DNA of 64,000 nt from Paracoccus litorisediminis (lineage in GTDB: Bacteria > Pseudomonadota > Alphaproteobacteria > Rhodobacterales > Rhodobacteraceae). The notes beneath the pieces are model-generated. The model was not told where the DNA came from. It made no database searches and was given only the letters and a program-made list of their open reading frames with translations. The number at the start of each line of letters is the position of its first letter. The first letter of the stretch is position 1. Below are positions 49,199 through 58,396 of the stretch, one piece after another. The stretch spans positions 682,001 through 746,000 of the forward strand of contig NZ_WMIG01000001.1 in NCBI RefSeq assembly GCF_009711205.1. Reading direction: 5' to 3'. A program made the position numbers and the translations under genes.

Positions 49199-49738
49199 TT
49201 ACTTCGGAGCGATCATCATGACCATCTGACGCCCTTCAAGCTTGGGCATCGATTCGATCTTGCCCGCTTCGCCGACATCGCCGGCCACGCGGTTCAGAAG
49301 CTCAAGCCCCAGCTGCTGGTGCGCCATTTCACGGCCACGGAAGCGCAGGGTCACCTTGACCTTGTCACCCTCGGTCAGGAACTTCATGACCGAGCGCATC
49401 TTGACCTCGTAGTCATGGGTATCCGTGCCGGGACGGAACTTGATTTCCTTGATCTCGATGATCTTCTGCTTCTTGCGGGCTTCGGCTTCGCGCTTTTGCT
49501 GTTCATACTTGAACTTGCCGAGGTCCATGATCTTGCAGACCGGCGGCACGGCATTGGGCGAAATCTCGACCAGGTCCAGCCCGGCGTCCTGTGCAAGCTC
49601 CATCCCGCGGGCGGGCGTCACTACGCCGATATTCTCGCCCTCAGCGCCGATCAGGCGGATTTCGGGGACTCGAATGCGGTCGTTGACGCGGGGGCCGGTG
49701 TCGCGGGTGGGCGGAGCGTTATGCGGTCTGCGGGCTAT
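49199..49738 (-). CDS. infC: Translation initiation factor IF-3, apparent ATA start
   Basis: IF-3 binds the 30S subunit and checks the start codon. With initiation at ATA 49738-49736 the protein has 179 residues and the expected N-terminus [20 protein letters not shown], then [26 protein letters not shown] and the C-terminal [12 protein letters not shown]. No ATG, GTG or TTG stands in frame at the right place: the first ATG in frame (49621) would delete the N-terminal 39 residues. AAGG lies 9 bases before the ATA. An in-frame ATC at 49747 is the alternative. Rare start codons are the known basis of infC autoregulation in E. coli (AUU). Confidence 0.93.
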   Translation of the reverse strand: MARRPHNAPPTRDTGPRVNDRIRVPEIRLIGAEGENIGVVTPARGMELAQDAGLDLVEISPNAVPPVCKIMDLGKFKYEQQKREAEARKKQKIIEIKEIKFRPGTDTHDYEVKMRSVMKFLTEGDKVKVTLRFRGREMAHQQLGLELLNRVAGDVGEAGKIESMPKLEGRQMVMMIAPK

Positions 49739-49930
49739 GGCTGTGATCCTTACATGGCCAAATTGTTTGCGCGGTTAGATAGTCGTGCAAATCGCTCATT
49801 TCAACAGGATTCGCTTGGCAACGGGCAGGTTTCGCACCGGTCCGTGACGGCTTTCGGGGCAAAGTCGGCTTTACCCCGGACCAACCCCATGCATAGATGA
49901 TGCCCGCGCGAACAAACCGAGCCGCCGTCA

Positions 49931-50806
49931 ATGAGCCATCCGCCCCTTGCCGAATTCCTGACCCAGTCCCCTGACCGCCTGCAAAAAGGCCCGATCGCCC
50001 TGCTGCTGATCGAGGATTCCGCAGCCGTCATGCAGACGCTGACCCATCAGTTGAAATGCGGCTTCCGGCTGATCCTCGCGCTGTCGAATGAACCGCTGCC
50101 CCCGCATGCGCTGCCCGACGATCCCGATGGCCGCATCGTCAACCTGCAATTCGACGCCCGTCAGCCCCGCGCACATGTCGCAGCCGTCAATGCGATGATC
50201 GACGCGGTGCCCACCGATACCTGGCTGCATTACGGCTACAACGCCGAATTCCTGTTCTATCCCTTCTCGGAACACCGCACCGTCGGCGAGATGCTGGCCT
50301 TTCACGCCGAGGAACGCCGGCGGGCGATGCTGACCTATGTCGTCGATCTTTACGCCCCCGATCTGGAACGCTTCCCCGACGCGGTCAGCATCAACGAGGC
50401 GATGTTCGACCGCAGCGGCTATTTCGCCCTTGGCCGCAAGGACCGCGACGGCAACTTTCTGGAACGGCAGTTGGACTTCCACGGCGGGCTGCGCTGGCGC
50501 TTTGAGGAACATATTCCCGCCGACCGCCGCCGGATCGACCGGATCGCGCTGTTTCGCACTCAGCCCGGTCTGCGCATTCTGCCCGATCACCGATTTAACG
50601 TTGCGGAATACAACACCTATTCCTGTCCGTGGCATCATAACCTGACCGCGGCCATGGCATCATTCCGCGTGGCCAAGGCGCTGGCCCGCAATCCCGGATC
50701 TCGTCGCGAAATCCGCAGCTTTGCCTGGCGCAATTCGCAGCCCTTCCGCTGGCATTCCCAGCAGCTGATGGATTTCGGACTGATGGAGCCCGGCCAGTGG
50801 TTCTAA
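49931..50806 (+). CDS. Conserved protein of unknown function, glycosyltransferase-like in annotation
   Basis: 291 residues with no signal or membrane segment. Conserved-looking blocks are LLLIEDSAAVMQTL, WLHYGYNAEFLFYPFSE, HAEERRRAMLTYVVDLYAPD, QLDFHGGLRWRFEEHIP and NTYSCPWHHNLTAAMASF. I recall relatives in Rhodobacteraceae labelled glycosyltransferase family 2, but the usual GT2 DxD motif is not obvious, so enzymatic function is uncertain. Divergent from infC with 190 bases between, in which I see no other gene; upstream of fabA by 166 bases. Confidence 0.8.
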   Translation: MSHPPLAEFLTQSPDRLQKGPIALLLIEDSAAVMQTLTHQLKCGFRLILALSNEPLPPHALPDDPDGRIVNLQFDARQPRAHVAAVNAMIDAVPTDTWLHYGYNAEFLFYPFSEHRTVGEMLAFHAEERRRAMLTYVVDLYAPDLERFPDAVSINEAMFDRSGYFALGRKDRDGNFLERQLDFHGGLRWRFEEHIPADRRRIDRIALFRTQPGLRILPDHRFNVAEYNTYSCPWHHNLTAAMASFRVAKALARNPGSRREIRSFAWRNSQPFRWHSQQLMDFGLMEPGQWF

Positions 50807-50972
50807 GCGCGAATTCTCAGCACAGCCTGAGGATTTGATGGTTAACCCGGCGTAAACCGGCAACCCTTGCGCCTCTGGCGGGCTGAATGGTAGACCCTGC
50901 GCAAGTTTCGTGCCGGGTTCCCCGGTGCGGCAGCATATTCTGACCCGACTTCCATCGAGGAGACCAGCGCGC

Positions 50973-51482
50973 ATGACGATGACCCGGACCAGCTTTGACA
51001 AGGACGACCTGCTGGCCTGTGCCCGTGGCGAGCTGTTTGGCCCCGGCAACGCGCAGCTCCCCGAGCCGCCGATGCTGATGATGGACCGCATCACCGAGAT
51101 CTCGGGCGATGGCGGGCTGCATGGCAAGGGCCATGTCGTCGCGGAATTCGACATCAACCCGGACCTGTGGTTCTTTTCCTGCCACTTCCCCGGCAACCCG
51201 ATCATGCCGGGCTGCCTTGGCCTTGACGGGCTGTGGCAGCTGACCGGCTTCAATCTGGGCTGGCGGGGCTGGACCGGCCGCGGCTACGCGCTTGGCGTGG
51301 GCGAGGTCAAGCTGACCGGCATGGTCCGCCCGGATCGCAAGATGCTGCGTTATTACGTCGACTTCACCAAAGCCGTGCAGACCCGCCGCCTGACCATGGG
51401 CGTCGCGGATGGTCGCGTCGAGGCAGATGGCGAAGTCATCTATCTGGTCAAAGACATGAAAGTCGCGCTGTCGGAAAGCTGA
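50973..51482 (+). CDS. fabA: 3-hydroxydecanoyl-[ACP] dehydratase/isomerase
   Basis: Makes the cis-3-decenoyl branch for unsaturated fatty acids. The 169 residues contain catalytic His71 ([10 protein letters not shown]) and Asp85 ([11 protein letters not shown]). The start at ATG 50973 follows GAGGAG; an ATG two codons on is an alternative. First of fabA-fabB-fabI. Confidence 0.96.
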   Translation: MTMTRTSFDKDDLLACARGELFGPGNAQLPEPPMLMMDRITEISGDGGLHGKGHVVAEFDINPDLWFFSCHFPGNPIMPGCLGLDGLWQLTGFNLGWRGWTGRGYALGVGEVKLTGMVRPDRKMLRYYVDFTKAVQTRRLTMGVADGRVEADGEVIYLVKDMKVALSES

Positions 51483-51510
51483 CTTCACCACCGAATTCAG
51501 GAGAGCCCCC

Positions 51511-52740
51511 ATGCGCCGCGTTGTCGTCACTGGTCTAGGCATCGTTTCCAGCATCGGAAACGACAAGAACGAAGTCCTTGCCGCGTTGAAGGCCGGAAAA
51601 TCCGGCATCACCGCCAATGAGGACATGAAGGAATACGGCTTCCGCAGTCAGGTTGCCGGTGCGGTCAAGCTGGACCCCAAGGAACTGATCGACAAGCGCG
51701 TGCTGCGCTTCATGGGTCCGGGTGCCGCCTATGGCTATCTGGCCATGCAGCAGGCCATTGCCGATGCAGGCCTTGAGGAAAGCGACGTGGTGAATCCGCG
51801 CACCGGCCTGATCGCCGGTTCGGGCGGGCCGTCGACCTCCAGCATGTTCGCGGCGCATCAGCTGGTGCTGAACTCGGGCGCGCCCAAGAAGATCGGGCCT
51901 TTCGCGGTGCCGAAATGCATGAGCTCGACCATCTCGGCCAACCTGTCGACCGCGTTCCGCATCAAGGGCGTGAACTATTCGATCACCTCGGCCTGCTCGA
52001 CCTCGCTGCATTGCATCGGCAACGCCGCCGAGCAGATCGCTTTCGGCCGTCAGGACATCATGTTCGCTGGCGGTGCCGAGGAACTGGACTGGACCCTGTC
52101 CTGCCTGTTCGATGCGATGGGCGCGATGTCGTCCAAGTATAACGACCAGCCCGAAAAGGCCTCGCGCGCGTTTGACGCGAACCGCGACGGCTTCGTCATC
52201 TCGGGCGGCGGCGGCATTCTGGTTCTTGAAGAACTCGAACACGCGAAAGCCCGCGGTGCCAAGATCTACGCCGAAGTCACCGGCTATGCCGCGACCTCGG
52301 ACGGGCATGACATGGTCGCGCCCTCGGGCGAAGGCGGCGAGCGCGCGATGCGTCTGGCGCTGGAAACCCTGCAGCCGGGCCGCAAGGTCGGCTATATCAA
52401 CGCGCATGGCACCTCGACCCCGGTCGGTGACGTGGGCGAGGTTCAGGCCGTCCGCCGCGTCTTTGGCGAAGGCTCGACCCCGCTGATCTCCTCGACCAAG
52501 TCGATGACCGGCCACAGCCAGGGCGCCACCGGCGCACAAGAGGCGATCTACTGCCTGCTGATGCTGGACAATGACTTCATCGCGCCCTCGATCAACGTCG
52601 AGACGCTGGACCCCGCCATTCATGAAGGCGAAATTGCAACGCGCCTGATCGAAAATGCCGGATTGGATACGGTTATGACCAACTCCTTCGGCTTTGGCGG
52701 TACGAATGGCTCGATGCTGCTGTCCAGATACAACGGATAA
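51511..52740 (+). CDS. fabB: 3-oxoacyl-[ACP] synthase I
   Basis: Condensing enzyme that elongates both saturated and unsaturated acyl chains. The 409 residues carry the Cys-His-His triad: Cys162 (TSACSTSLH), His299 ([11 protein letters not shown]) and His335 ([12 protein letters not shown]). AGGAGAG precedes the ATG. Partner of FabA in the anaerobic unsaturated fatty-acid route; followed after 5 bases by fabI. Confidence 0.96.
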   Translation: MRRVVVTGLGIVSSIGNDKNEVLAALKAGKSGITANEDMKEYGFRSQVAGAVKLDPKELIDKRVLRFMGPGAAYGYLAMQQAIADAGLEESDVVNPRTGLIAGSGGPSTSSMFAAHQLVLNSGAPKKIGPFAVPKCMSSTISANLSTAFRIKGVNYSITSACSTSLHCIGNAAEQIAFGRQDIMFAGGAEELDWTLSCLFDAMGAMSSKYNDQPEKASRAFDANRDGFVISGGGGILVLEELEHAKARGAKIYAEVTGYAATSDGHDMVAPSGEGGERAMRLALETLQPGRKVGYINAHGTSTPVGDVGEVQAVRRVFGEGSTPLISSTKSMTGHSQGATGAQEAIYCLLMLDNDFIAPSINVETLDPAIHEGEIATRLIENAGLDTVMTNSFGFGGTNGSMLLSRYNG

Positions 52741-52745
52741 GAAAC

Positions 52746-53534
52746 ATGTCGGATTTGATGAAGGGCAAACGCGGTCTCGTGATGGGGGTCGCGAATGAGC
52801 GCTCTATCGCATGGGGCATTGCCAAGGCGCTGGCCGATCAGGGCGCGGAACTGGCCTTTTCCTATCAGGGCGAGGCGTTCGGCAAACGGGTCGAGCCGCT
52901 GGCCCAGTCGGTCGGCTCGGATTTCCTTGTCGACGTGGACGTGAATGACGACGCATCGCTGGACGCGGCCTTTGGCCAGATCGAGAAGCGCTGGGGCAAG
53001 CTGGACTTCGTCGTCCATGCCATCGCGTTTTCCGACAAGAACGAACTTGCCGGGCGCTTCATCAATACCTCGCGCGATAACTTCAAGAATTCGCTGACGA
53101 TTTCCTGCTATTCGCTGATCGACGTGGCCCGCCGTGCGCGGCCGCTGATGACCGATGGCGGCACGATCATCACGCTGACCTATGGCGGCTCGAACCGGGT
53201 GACGCCGTTCTATAACGTGATGGGCGTGGCCAAGGCCGCGCTGGAATCGGCCGTGCGCTATCTGGCCGACGACCTTGGCCCCGAGGGCATCCGCGTCAAT
53301 GCGATCAGCCCCGGCCCGATGAAGACACTGGCGGGCGCGGCCATCGGTGGCGCGCGCAAGACCTATCGCCATACCGAGGCGAATGCGCCCCTGCGCGCCA
53401 ATGCCACGCTGGAAGCAATTGGTGGCACGGCAGTCTGGCTGTGTTCAGACTGGGGTGCCTGCACCACCGGCGAGATCGTTCTGGTCGATGGTGGCTATCA
53501 CGTGCTGGGGATGCCGCATTCGGAAAACCTGTGA
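52746..53534 (+). CDS. fabI: Enoyl-[acyl-carrier-protein] reductase FabI (copy 2)
   Basis: Second FabI, 262 residues, in the fabA-fabB operon. Residue numbering coincides with E. coli FabI: Tyr146, Tyr156 and Lys163 are all present (LTYGGSN, FYNVMGVAK). Compared with copy 1 the GVANERSIAWGIA loop is the same type, but YYGAE has become YGGSN and the C-terminus is shorter. Its operon position suggests it is the main elongation reductase. Its stop TGA shares a base with the next ATG. Confidence 0.95.
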   Translation: MSDLMKGKRGLVMGVANERSIAWGIAKALADQGAELAFSYQGEAFGKRVEPLAQSVGSDFLVDVDVNDDASLDAAFGQIEKRWGKLDFVVHAIAFSDKNELAGRFINTSRDNFKNSLTISCYSLIDVARRARPLMTDGGTIITLTYGGSNRVTPFYNVMGVAKAALESAVRYLADDLGPEGIRVNAISPGPMKTLAGAAIGGARKTYRHTEANAPLRANATLEAIGGTAVWLCSDWGACTTGEIVLVDGGYHVLGMPHSENL

Positions 53535-54379
53535 TGGATGTCAGCCACTTCACCGTCAGTGACGGCGCCCGCCTTGCCTTTCGGGATCAGGGTCAGGGAC
53601 TGCCGGTGCTGGCGCTGTCGGGGCTGACCCGCAGCGGCGCCGATTTCGACTATCTGGCCCCGCATCTGCAGGGCGTGCGGCTGATCCGGCCCGACTATCG
53701 CGGTCGGGGCGGATCGGAATGGACAGGGGCCGCCAGCTACACCGTCCAGCGCGAGGCGCAGGACGCGCTGGAGCTGCTGGACCATCTGGGCGTCGGCAAG
53801 GCCGCGGTGCTGGGCACCTCGCGCGGCGGCATTATCGGCATGTATCTGGCCGCGACCGCCAAGGACCGGATGCTGGGCCTGTGCCTGAACGATGTCGGCC
53901 CGATCCTGCATCGTCCGGGACTGGAAAAGATCAAGGATTATGTGGGTCGCAACCCCGCCGCCAAGACCCATGAGGAACTGGCCCGTAAGCTGCCCCGCCT
54001 GATGACCGAGTTCCGGAATGTCCCCGACAGCCGCTGGCTGTCCGAGGCAACGCGCCATTACATTGCGACCCCGGATGGGCTCAAGATCAGCTACGACCCC
54101 GAGTTGCGCCAATCCTTCCTTGAAGGCTTCAACGGTCCCGATATCGACCTGTGGCCGCTGTTCAACGCCGCGGATGGCTTGCCGCTGGCCCTGATCCGGG
54201 GCGCGAATTCCGACCTGCTGTCACCCGAGATCGCGGCGCAGATGTGCGCGCGCCGCCCCGACATGATCTTTGCCGAGGTCCCCGATCGCGGCCATATCCC
54301 CTATCTGGATGAGGCCGAAGCCCTGCGCGGCATCCGTGACTGGCTGGCGCTGATGCTGCAACCGGGCCGGGGCGACTAA
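53534..54379 (+). CDS. Alpha/beta-fold hydrolase
   Basis: 281 residues with the alpha/beta hydrolase core: the oxyanion region LSGLTRSGADF, IRPDYRGRGGSEW, nucleophile Ser96 in GTSRGG, and the catalytic His in PDRGHIPYLDE. The RPDYRGRGRS-type motif is frequent in esterase and lactonase-like members; the substrate is unknown. It starts within the fabI stop (TGATG) and so is coupled to the fatty-acid operon. A GTG one codon earlier is possible. Confidence 0.88.
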   Translation: MDVSHFTVSDGARLAFRDQGQGLPVLALSGLTRSGADFDYLAPHLQGVRLIRPDYRGRGGSEWTGAASYTVQREAQDALELLDHLGVGKAAVLGTSRGGIIGMYLAATAKDRMLGLCLNDVGPILHRPGLEKIKDYVGRNPAAKTHEELARKLPRLMTEFRNVPDSRWLSEATRHYIATPDGLKISYDPELRQSFLEGFNGPDIDLWPLFNAADGLPLALIRGANSDLLSPEIAAQMCARRPDMIFAEVPDRGHIPYLDEAEALRGIRDWLALMLQPGRGD

Positions 54380-54382
54380 GCC

Positions 54383-54550
54383 CTACTTGGCCGTCGCCGC
54401 GCCCACCGTGGCGCCCGCCACGGCACCGACAGGCCCACCGACCACGGCACCACCCACTCCACCGGTTGCGGCGCGGGTCGTGGCGTTTTCGCCGCAGGCC
54501 GAAACAGTCAGGATCACGCCCAGAACAAGGGCAGCGGACAGGAACTTCAT
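54383..54550 (-). CDS. Small glycine-zipper lipoprotein, 55 aa
   Basis: A short gene: MKFLSAALVLGVILTVSACG, a lipoprotein signal with lipidated Cys19, followed by a Gly/Ala/Val repeat (GGVGGAVVGGPVGAVAG) that forms a glycine-zipper membrane segment. AAGGAAAGG lies before the ATG. Such peptides (entericidin-like or YMGG-type) sit in membranes and often respond to stress. Converges with the hydrolase gene, only 3 bases apart. Confidence 0.75.
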   Translation of the reverse strand: MKFLSAALVLGVILTVSACGENATTRAATGGVGGAVVGGPVGAVAGATVGAATAK

Positions 54551-54634
54551 CACGTATTCCTTTCCTTGAGATGCGCGACAACATGCCGCCTTTCTCAGGG
54601 ATTACGCCCGGCAGCCGGTTCGGGTTCCCCCGCC

Positions 54635-55627
54635 TCACAGACCCGTCAGCGGCTGCGAGGTGACTACCTGCCAGACAGTTTCCTGCATCCGCCGCGCCAA
54701 TTCGGCAGACGGCGCGCGGGCATCCGAACCATCCGCCAGCTTCAGCTGATACGGCAGCCCGACCGGGCTTTTGCCATAGATCACCGCGTAATGCGTCAGC
54801 GCGACCAGATAGACGCCCAGATCGTTCACATGGATATCGTCGCTGAACAGATCCTCGCGGCGCTTGAGTTCGGCAATACCGCCCGACGATTCGGCCTCAG
54901 TCACCAGCCGCGCCATGACCTGCCCCGCCGGGATCAGCCAGACCGGACGCCCGACCCCGCGCGCGGCGGACCACAGAAGCTGGCTCCACAGCCCGTCCAG
55001 ATCGCCGGGAATCCGTTGCAGCCAATCGGGCTGGTCCTTCAGATTGTGCCAGCTTTCATACAGGAACAGATCGATATCCGGGTTTCCGGCCACCGCCTCG
55101 GCACTCCATTTACCGACGGCGGCCAGCGAATCCTTGTACAGGATCGCATCGCGCAGGCTGACCATCTCGGTCATGACGAAGGCGTCGTATTCGCCGCTGG
55201 CCAGCGCCTGATGCGCGTCGCGGTAATGGGGAGTGGCGTTTTCCTGATCGAAGCCGTTGACGGCCTCGGGCCCCTTGAAATGCTCGCTCAACGCCGCGCC
55301 CCAGCCCAGCTGCAGCGCGTAGTCATGTCCAGCCAGCTGCGCCAGCATCGCGGGCATGTCGCGCCCGACAAGGCTGTGGCCAAGGTGATAGATCCGCTGC
55401 GGCCCTTGCGGCAGCACCCGCGGTTCCTGATACAGCGCCCGCACATCCGCACCGTCGTCATGGCGCGGCATCGCCTGCGGCATCAGCCGCCACGCGCCCC
55501 CCAGCAGGATGGCAATGGCCAGCACCACCAGACCCAGACGCGGCAATGCACCACCGCGCCAACGAAATGCCAGAAGCAGCAAACCCGCCGTCACCAGCGC
55601 CAGCCCAATAAGGAAAATATACCGCAA
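54635..55627 (-). CDS. SGNH-like hydrolase with N-terminal membrane helices
   Basis: 330 residues. Two hydrophobic helices (about residues 3-20 and 30-46) precede a soluble domain with YHLGHSLVGRDM, resembling the GDSL block, and SDDIHVNDLGVYLVAL, resembling the Asp-x-His catalytic block of the SGNH family. Relatives are annotated as hypothetical; substrates of SGNH enzymes include esters and acetylated sugars. No ATG is available near the start; TTG at 55627 is the best guess, so the start is uncertain. Confidence 0.75.
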   Translation of the reverse strand: MRYIFLIGLALVTAGLLLLAFRWRGGALPRLGLVVLAIAILLGGAWRLMPQAMPRHDDGADVRALYQEPRVLPQGPQRIYHLGHSLVGRDMPAMLAQLAGHDYALQLGWGAALSEHFKGPEAVNGFDQENATPHYRDAHQALASGEYDAFVMTEMVSLRDAILYKDSLAAVGKWSAEAVAGNPDIDLFLYESWHNLKDQPDWLQRIPGDLDGLWSQLLWSAARGVGRPVWLIPAGQVMARLVTEAESSGGIAELKRREDLFSDDIHVNDLGVYLVALTHYAVIYGKSPVGLPYQLKLADGSDARAPSAELARRMQETVWQVVTSQPLTGL

Positions 55628-55688
55628 ACCCGCGCCCCGAACCGATGAACCCGCGCCAAGGCTAGCAGCGCCATGTCAAAATTCGACG

Positions 55689-55714
55689 AAAAAAGGCCGC
55701 CCCGAAGGGCGGCC
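55689..55714 (-). terminator. Terminator after the DUF475 gene
   Basis: Minus-strand stem GGCCGCCC/GGGCGGCC (8 bp) with a stable TTCG tetraloop, followed by six Ts (55694-55689), 26 bases past the stop at 55740. Confidence 0.92.
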
Positions 55715-55739
55715 CTGTCATTTCATCGGGGCGAAGGCC

Positions 55740-56834
55740 TTAGCCCTCGGCAACCTTCTTGCGGTTCCAGCGGATCGACGACCACAGCGAGATCCCGATC
55801 AGCGTCGCACCGCCAAGGCCGGTGATGACCTCGGGGATATGCATCAGGGGCTGCACGAACATGATGATCGACAGCGCGATGATCGCGTAGAAGGCGCCAT
55901 GCTCCAGGAAGCGGTACTCGGCCAGCGTGCCGCGCTCGACCAGCATGATGGTCATCGAGCGGACATACATCGCGCCGATGCCAAGGCCGATGGCGATGAT
56001 GAACAGGTTGTGGGTCAGCGCAAACGCACCGATCACGCCGTCGAAGCTGAACGAGGCATCCAGAACTTCCAGATACAGGAACGCACCCAGACCGCCCTTG
56101 GCGCCCGCCTGCAGCGTCTGCTGCTGCGTGCTGTCCAGAAGACCGCCCAGAACCTCGACTAGAAGGAAGGTCAGCAGGCCCCAAATGGCCGAGCGGAAGA
56201 AGACCTCGGATTCGGCCTCGCCAAGGAAGCGCGAGAAGATCAGCACGGTGACCAGAACGATCGCGACCTCGATGCCGCGAATCGTGGCGTAGCGCTGCAT
56301 CTTGTCCTCAAGCCAGCGAACCCAGTGCACGTCCTTTTCATGGTCGAAGAAGAAGGACAGGCCGACCATCATCAGGAAGGTGCCGCCAAAGGCCGCGATC
56401 GGCAGATGCGCGTCATGCATGATGGCCGAATACTGGTCAGGCTGCGTCGCTGCCAGCACCATCGCCTGCCACGGGCCGATATTGGCCGCGACCACGACGA
56501 TCAGCAGCGGGAAGACGATCCGCATGCCGAAGACGGCGATGACGATGCCCCAGGTCAGGAAGCGATGCTGCCATTCCGGCGTCATGTCTTTGAGCTTGTT
56601 GGCGTTGACGATGGCGTTGTCGAAGCTCAGCGAGATCTCAAGCACCGCAAGCACGGCGCAGATGAAGAAGACCGACAGCGTCCCGCCGACGGTTCCGGTC
56701 GCTTGCCAGCCAAGCACCGCGCCCAGCGCCAGGCCGATGGCCGTGACGATGAAGGACCAGCGGAAATAGCTGAGGGTTGAGGATTGGGCTCCATTCGCGT
56801 TTCCCCCCGCGAGAGGGTTGCTTCCGTGCTGCAT
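55740..56834 (-). CDS. DUF475/TerC-type integral membrane protein
   Basis: 364 residues with about nine membrane helices. The twin acidic motifs LEISLSFDNAIVNANKL and LEVLDASFSFDGVIGAFALT are those of the TerC/DUF475 family, proposed metal-ion transporters (manganese in some TerC proteins). The Asp pair in each repeat is intact. The ATG at 56834 is used (MQHGSN); a TTG 10 codons upstream exists, and no good ribosome site is visible. The 180 bases upstream to the histidine kinase gene contain no gene. Confidence 0.9.
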   Translation of the reverse strand: MQHGSNPLAGGNANGAQSSTLSYFRWSFIVTAIGLALGAVLGWQATGTVGGTLSVFFICAVLAVLEISLSFDNAIVNANKLKDMTPEWQHRFLTWGIVIAVFGMRIVFPLLIVVVAANIGPWQAMVLAATQPDQYSAIMHDAHLPIAAFGGTFLMMVGLSFFFDHEKDVHWVRWLEDKMQRYATIRGIEVAIVLVTVLIFSRFLGEAESEVFFRSAIWGLLTFLLVEVLGGLLDSTQQQTLQAGAKGGLGAFLYLEVLDASFSFDGVIGAFALTHNLFIIAIGLGIGAMYVRSMTIMLVERGTLAEYRFLEHGAFYAIIALSIIMFVQPLMHIPEVITGLGGATLIGISLWSSIRWNRKKVAEG

Positions 56835-57013
56835 GTGAGAACTAAGGTCCAGGCGGCTGGTCAAAGATCGGTGCCGACATCACGAACGTGCCGCCACGTT
56901 TCGCCAGAGGGGCCCGGACACCAAACTGTATTCACGCTTTCGCGAATTCCGGGAAAATGGCGACTCCATTCCTGAAACGCAAGCCTGATCTTCTGTTTTT
57001 GCGCTATCAGCCC

Positions 57014-58396
57014 TCAGGTTTCCGCCAAAGGCAGGCTGATCCGGGCGCAAAGCCCCTGCCCGCCCGCACCATCGACCAGCGTCAGGTGCCCCCCGAACAG
57101 CGCCGCAATCTCATCGACGACCGGCAGACCCAGCCCCATGCCCGGCCCCTGCGTGCGACCGCGCGCGAAACGGTTTACGGCGGCAGCGCGGGCCTCGGGC
57201 GGGATCCCCGGCCCGTCATCCTCGACCTCCAGCACGGCATTCGCATCCTCTCGCCGGACCCGGACCGTCACCATGCCCCCCGCCCGGCCATGCAGCATCG
57301 CGTTCGAGATCAGGTTGCGCAAAGCCTCGCCCAGCAGCAGGGGTTCGGCGCGGACAAGGACCTGCGCCTCCTCGCCCTCATAGCCCAGATCGATCCCCAT
57401 TTCGGCAGCGGCGGGGATATGATCGGCGGTCAGGTCGCGGGCGAAACCCACCAGATCCATCTGGCCCACATCCCGCCCCGAGGTCGCATCGACCTTGGCC
57501 AACAGCAGCAATTGCGCAAGGATACGCTCGGCATGCGCCACGGCGGCATCGCCCTTTTGCGCGGCTTCCTGTGCCTCGGCCAGACTGCCCGCCCGCGCCG
57601 CCAGCGCCAGTTGCGTGCGCACCACCGCCAAGGGCGTGCGCAGCTGGTGGCCCGCATTGCCGGTGAAATTCCGCAACCCGTCCAGCGCCGATTTCAGCCG
57701 CGACATGAACAGGTTGATGGTGCCGACCAGCCCGCGCACCTCGGATGGCACGCGGGTCTCGACCGGGCCCAGATCGTCGGGGCTGCGTTCGGCAATCGCC
57801 TCGCCCAGACGGTAAAGCGGCTGCAAGGACACGGTGACGGCGATGCCGACGATGCCCACCGCCCCAAGGATCATCAGCGCGAGCCGCAAGGCCGAGCGCA
57901 TCAGGATCGTGCGGGTCAATTCAACCCGCGCCCGCGTGGTTTCCGCCACGGTGACGACGAAGGGCACCTCATCTATGCCGGTCGATGCGGCGCGGGCAAG
58001 GCTGGCGACGCGCACCGGCTCACCGCGGAAAACGCCGTCGGAAAAGGCCGGATCGGCCCCTTGCCGGGCGCGCGCCACCGGCAGGTCGGCATAGCCGGTC
58101 ACCAGATGGCCGGGCGGGCCGTCGACACGATAGAACACCCGGTCCTCGGCCGCCGAACTCAGCATTTCCAGCGCGCCGTAGGGTATCTCAATGGCGATAC
58201 GGCCGTCCTGATCCAGCGAGGCGCGCTCCGCGATGACCAGCGCGGAACCGGCCAGCACCCGATCGGCCAGCGCATTCGCCATGCGCTCGGCCTCGCGCCC
58301 GGTATCGATCAGCGCCAATGTCCCGAATGCCGCCGTGGCGACCAGCAGCCACAACAGCAGCCGCCGTCGGATCGAGAACGGCCTACGCCCGGTCAA
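57014..58396 (-). CDS. tctE: TctE-type sensor histidine kinase
   Basis: Inner-membrane kinase of 460 residues: a first membrane helix (about 11-30), a periplasmic sensor domain of about 140 residues (2CSK-type), a second helix (about 170-190), then HAMP and the catalytic core. Phosphorylated His is in NAGHQLRTPLAV. ATP-binding boxes are NLISNAMLHG, VEDDGPGIPP and GPGMGLGLPVV. It starts with TTG inside the end of the regulator gene, 14 bases of overlap, as no other start is available. It probably senses a tricarboxylate or other organic acid for the tctCBA transporter upstream on the other strand. Confidence 0.9.
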   Translation of the reverse strand: MTGRRPFSIRRRLLLWLLVATAAFGTLALIDTGREAERMANALADRVLAGSALVIAERASLDQDGRIAIEIPYGALEMLSSAAEDRVFYRVDGPPGHLVTGYADLPVARARQGADPAFSDGVFRGEPVRVASLARAASTGIDEVPFVVTVAETTRARVELTRTILMRSALRLALMILGAVGIVGIAVTVSLQPLYRLGEAIAERSPDDLGPVETRVPSEVRGLVGTINLFMSRLKSALDGLRNFTGNAGHQLRTPLAVVRTQLALAARAGSLAEAQEAAQKGDAAVAHAERILAQLLLLAKVDATSGRDVGQMDLVGFARDLTADHIPAAAEMGIDLGYEGEEAQVLVRAEPLLLGEALRNLISNAMLHGRAGGMVTVRVRREDANAVLEVEDDGPGIPPEARAAAVNRFARGRTQGPGMGLGLPVVDEIAALFGGHLTLVDGAGGQGLCARISLPLAET

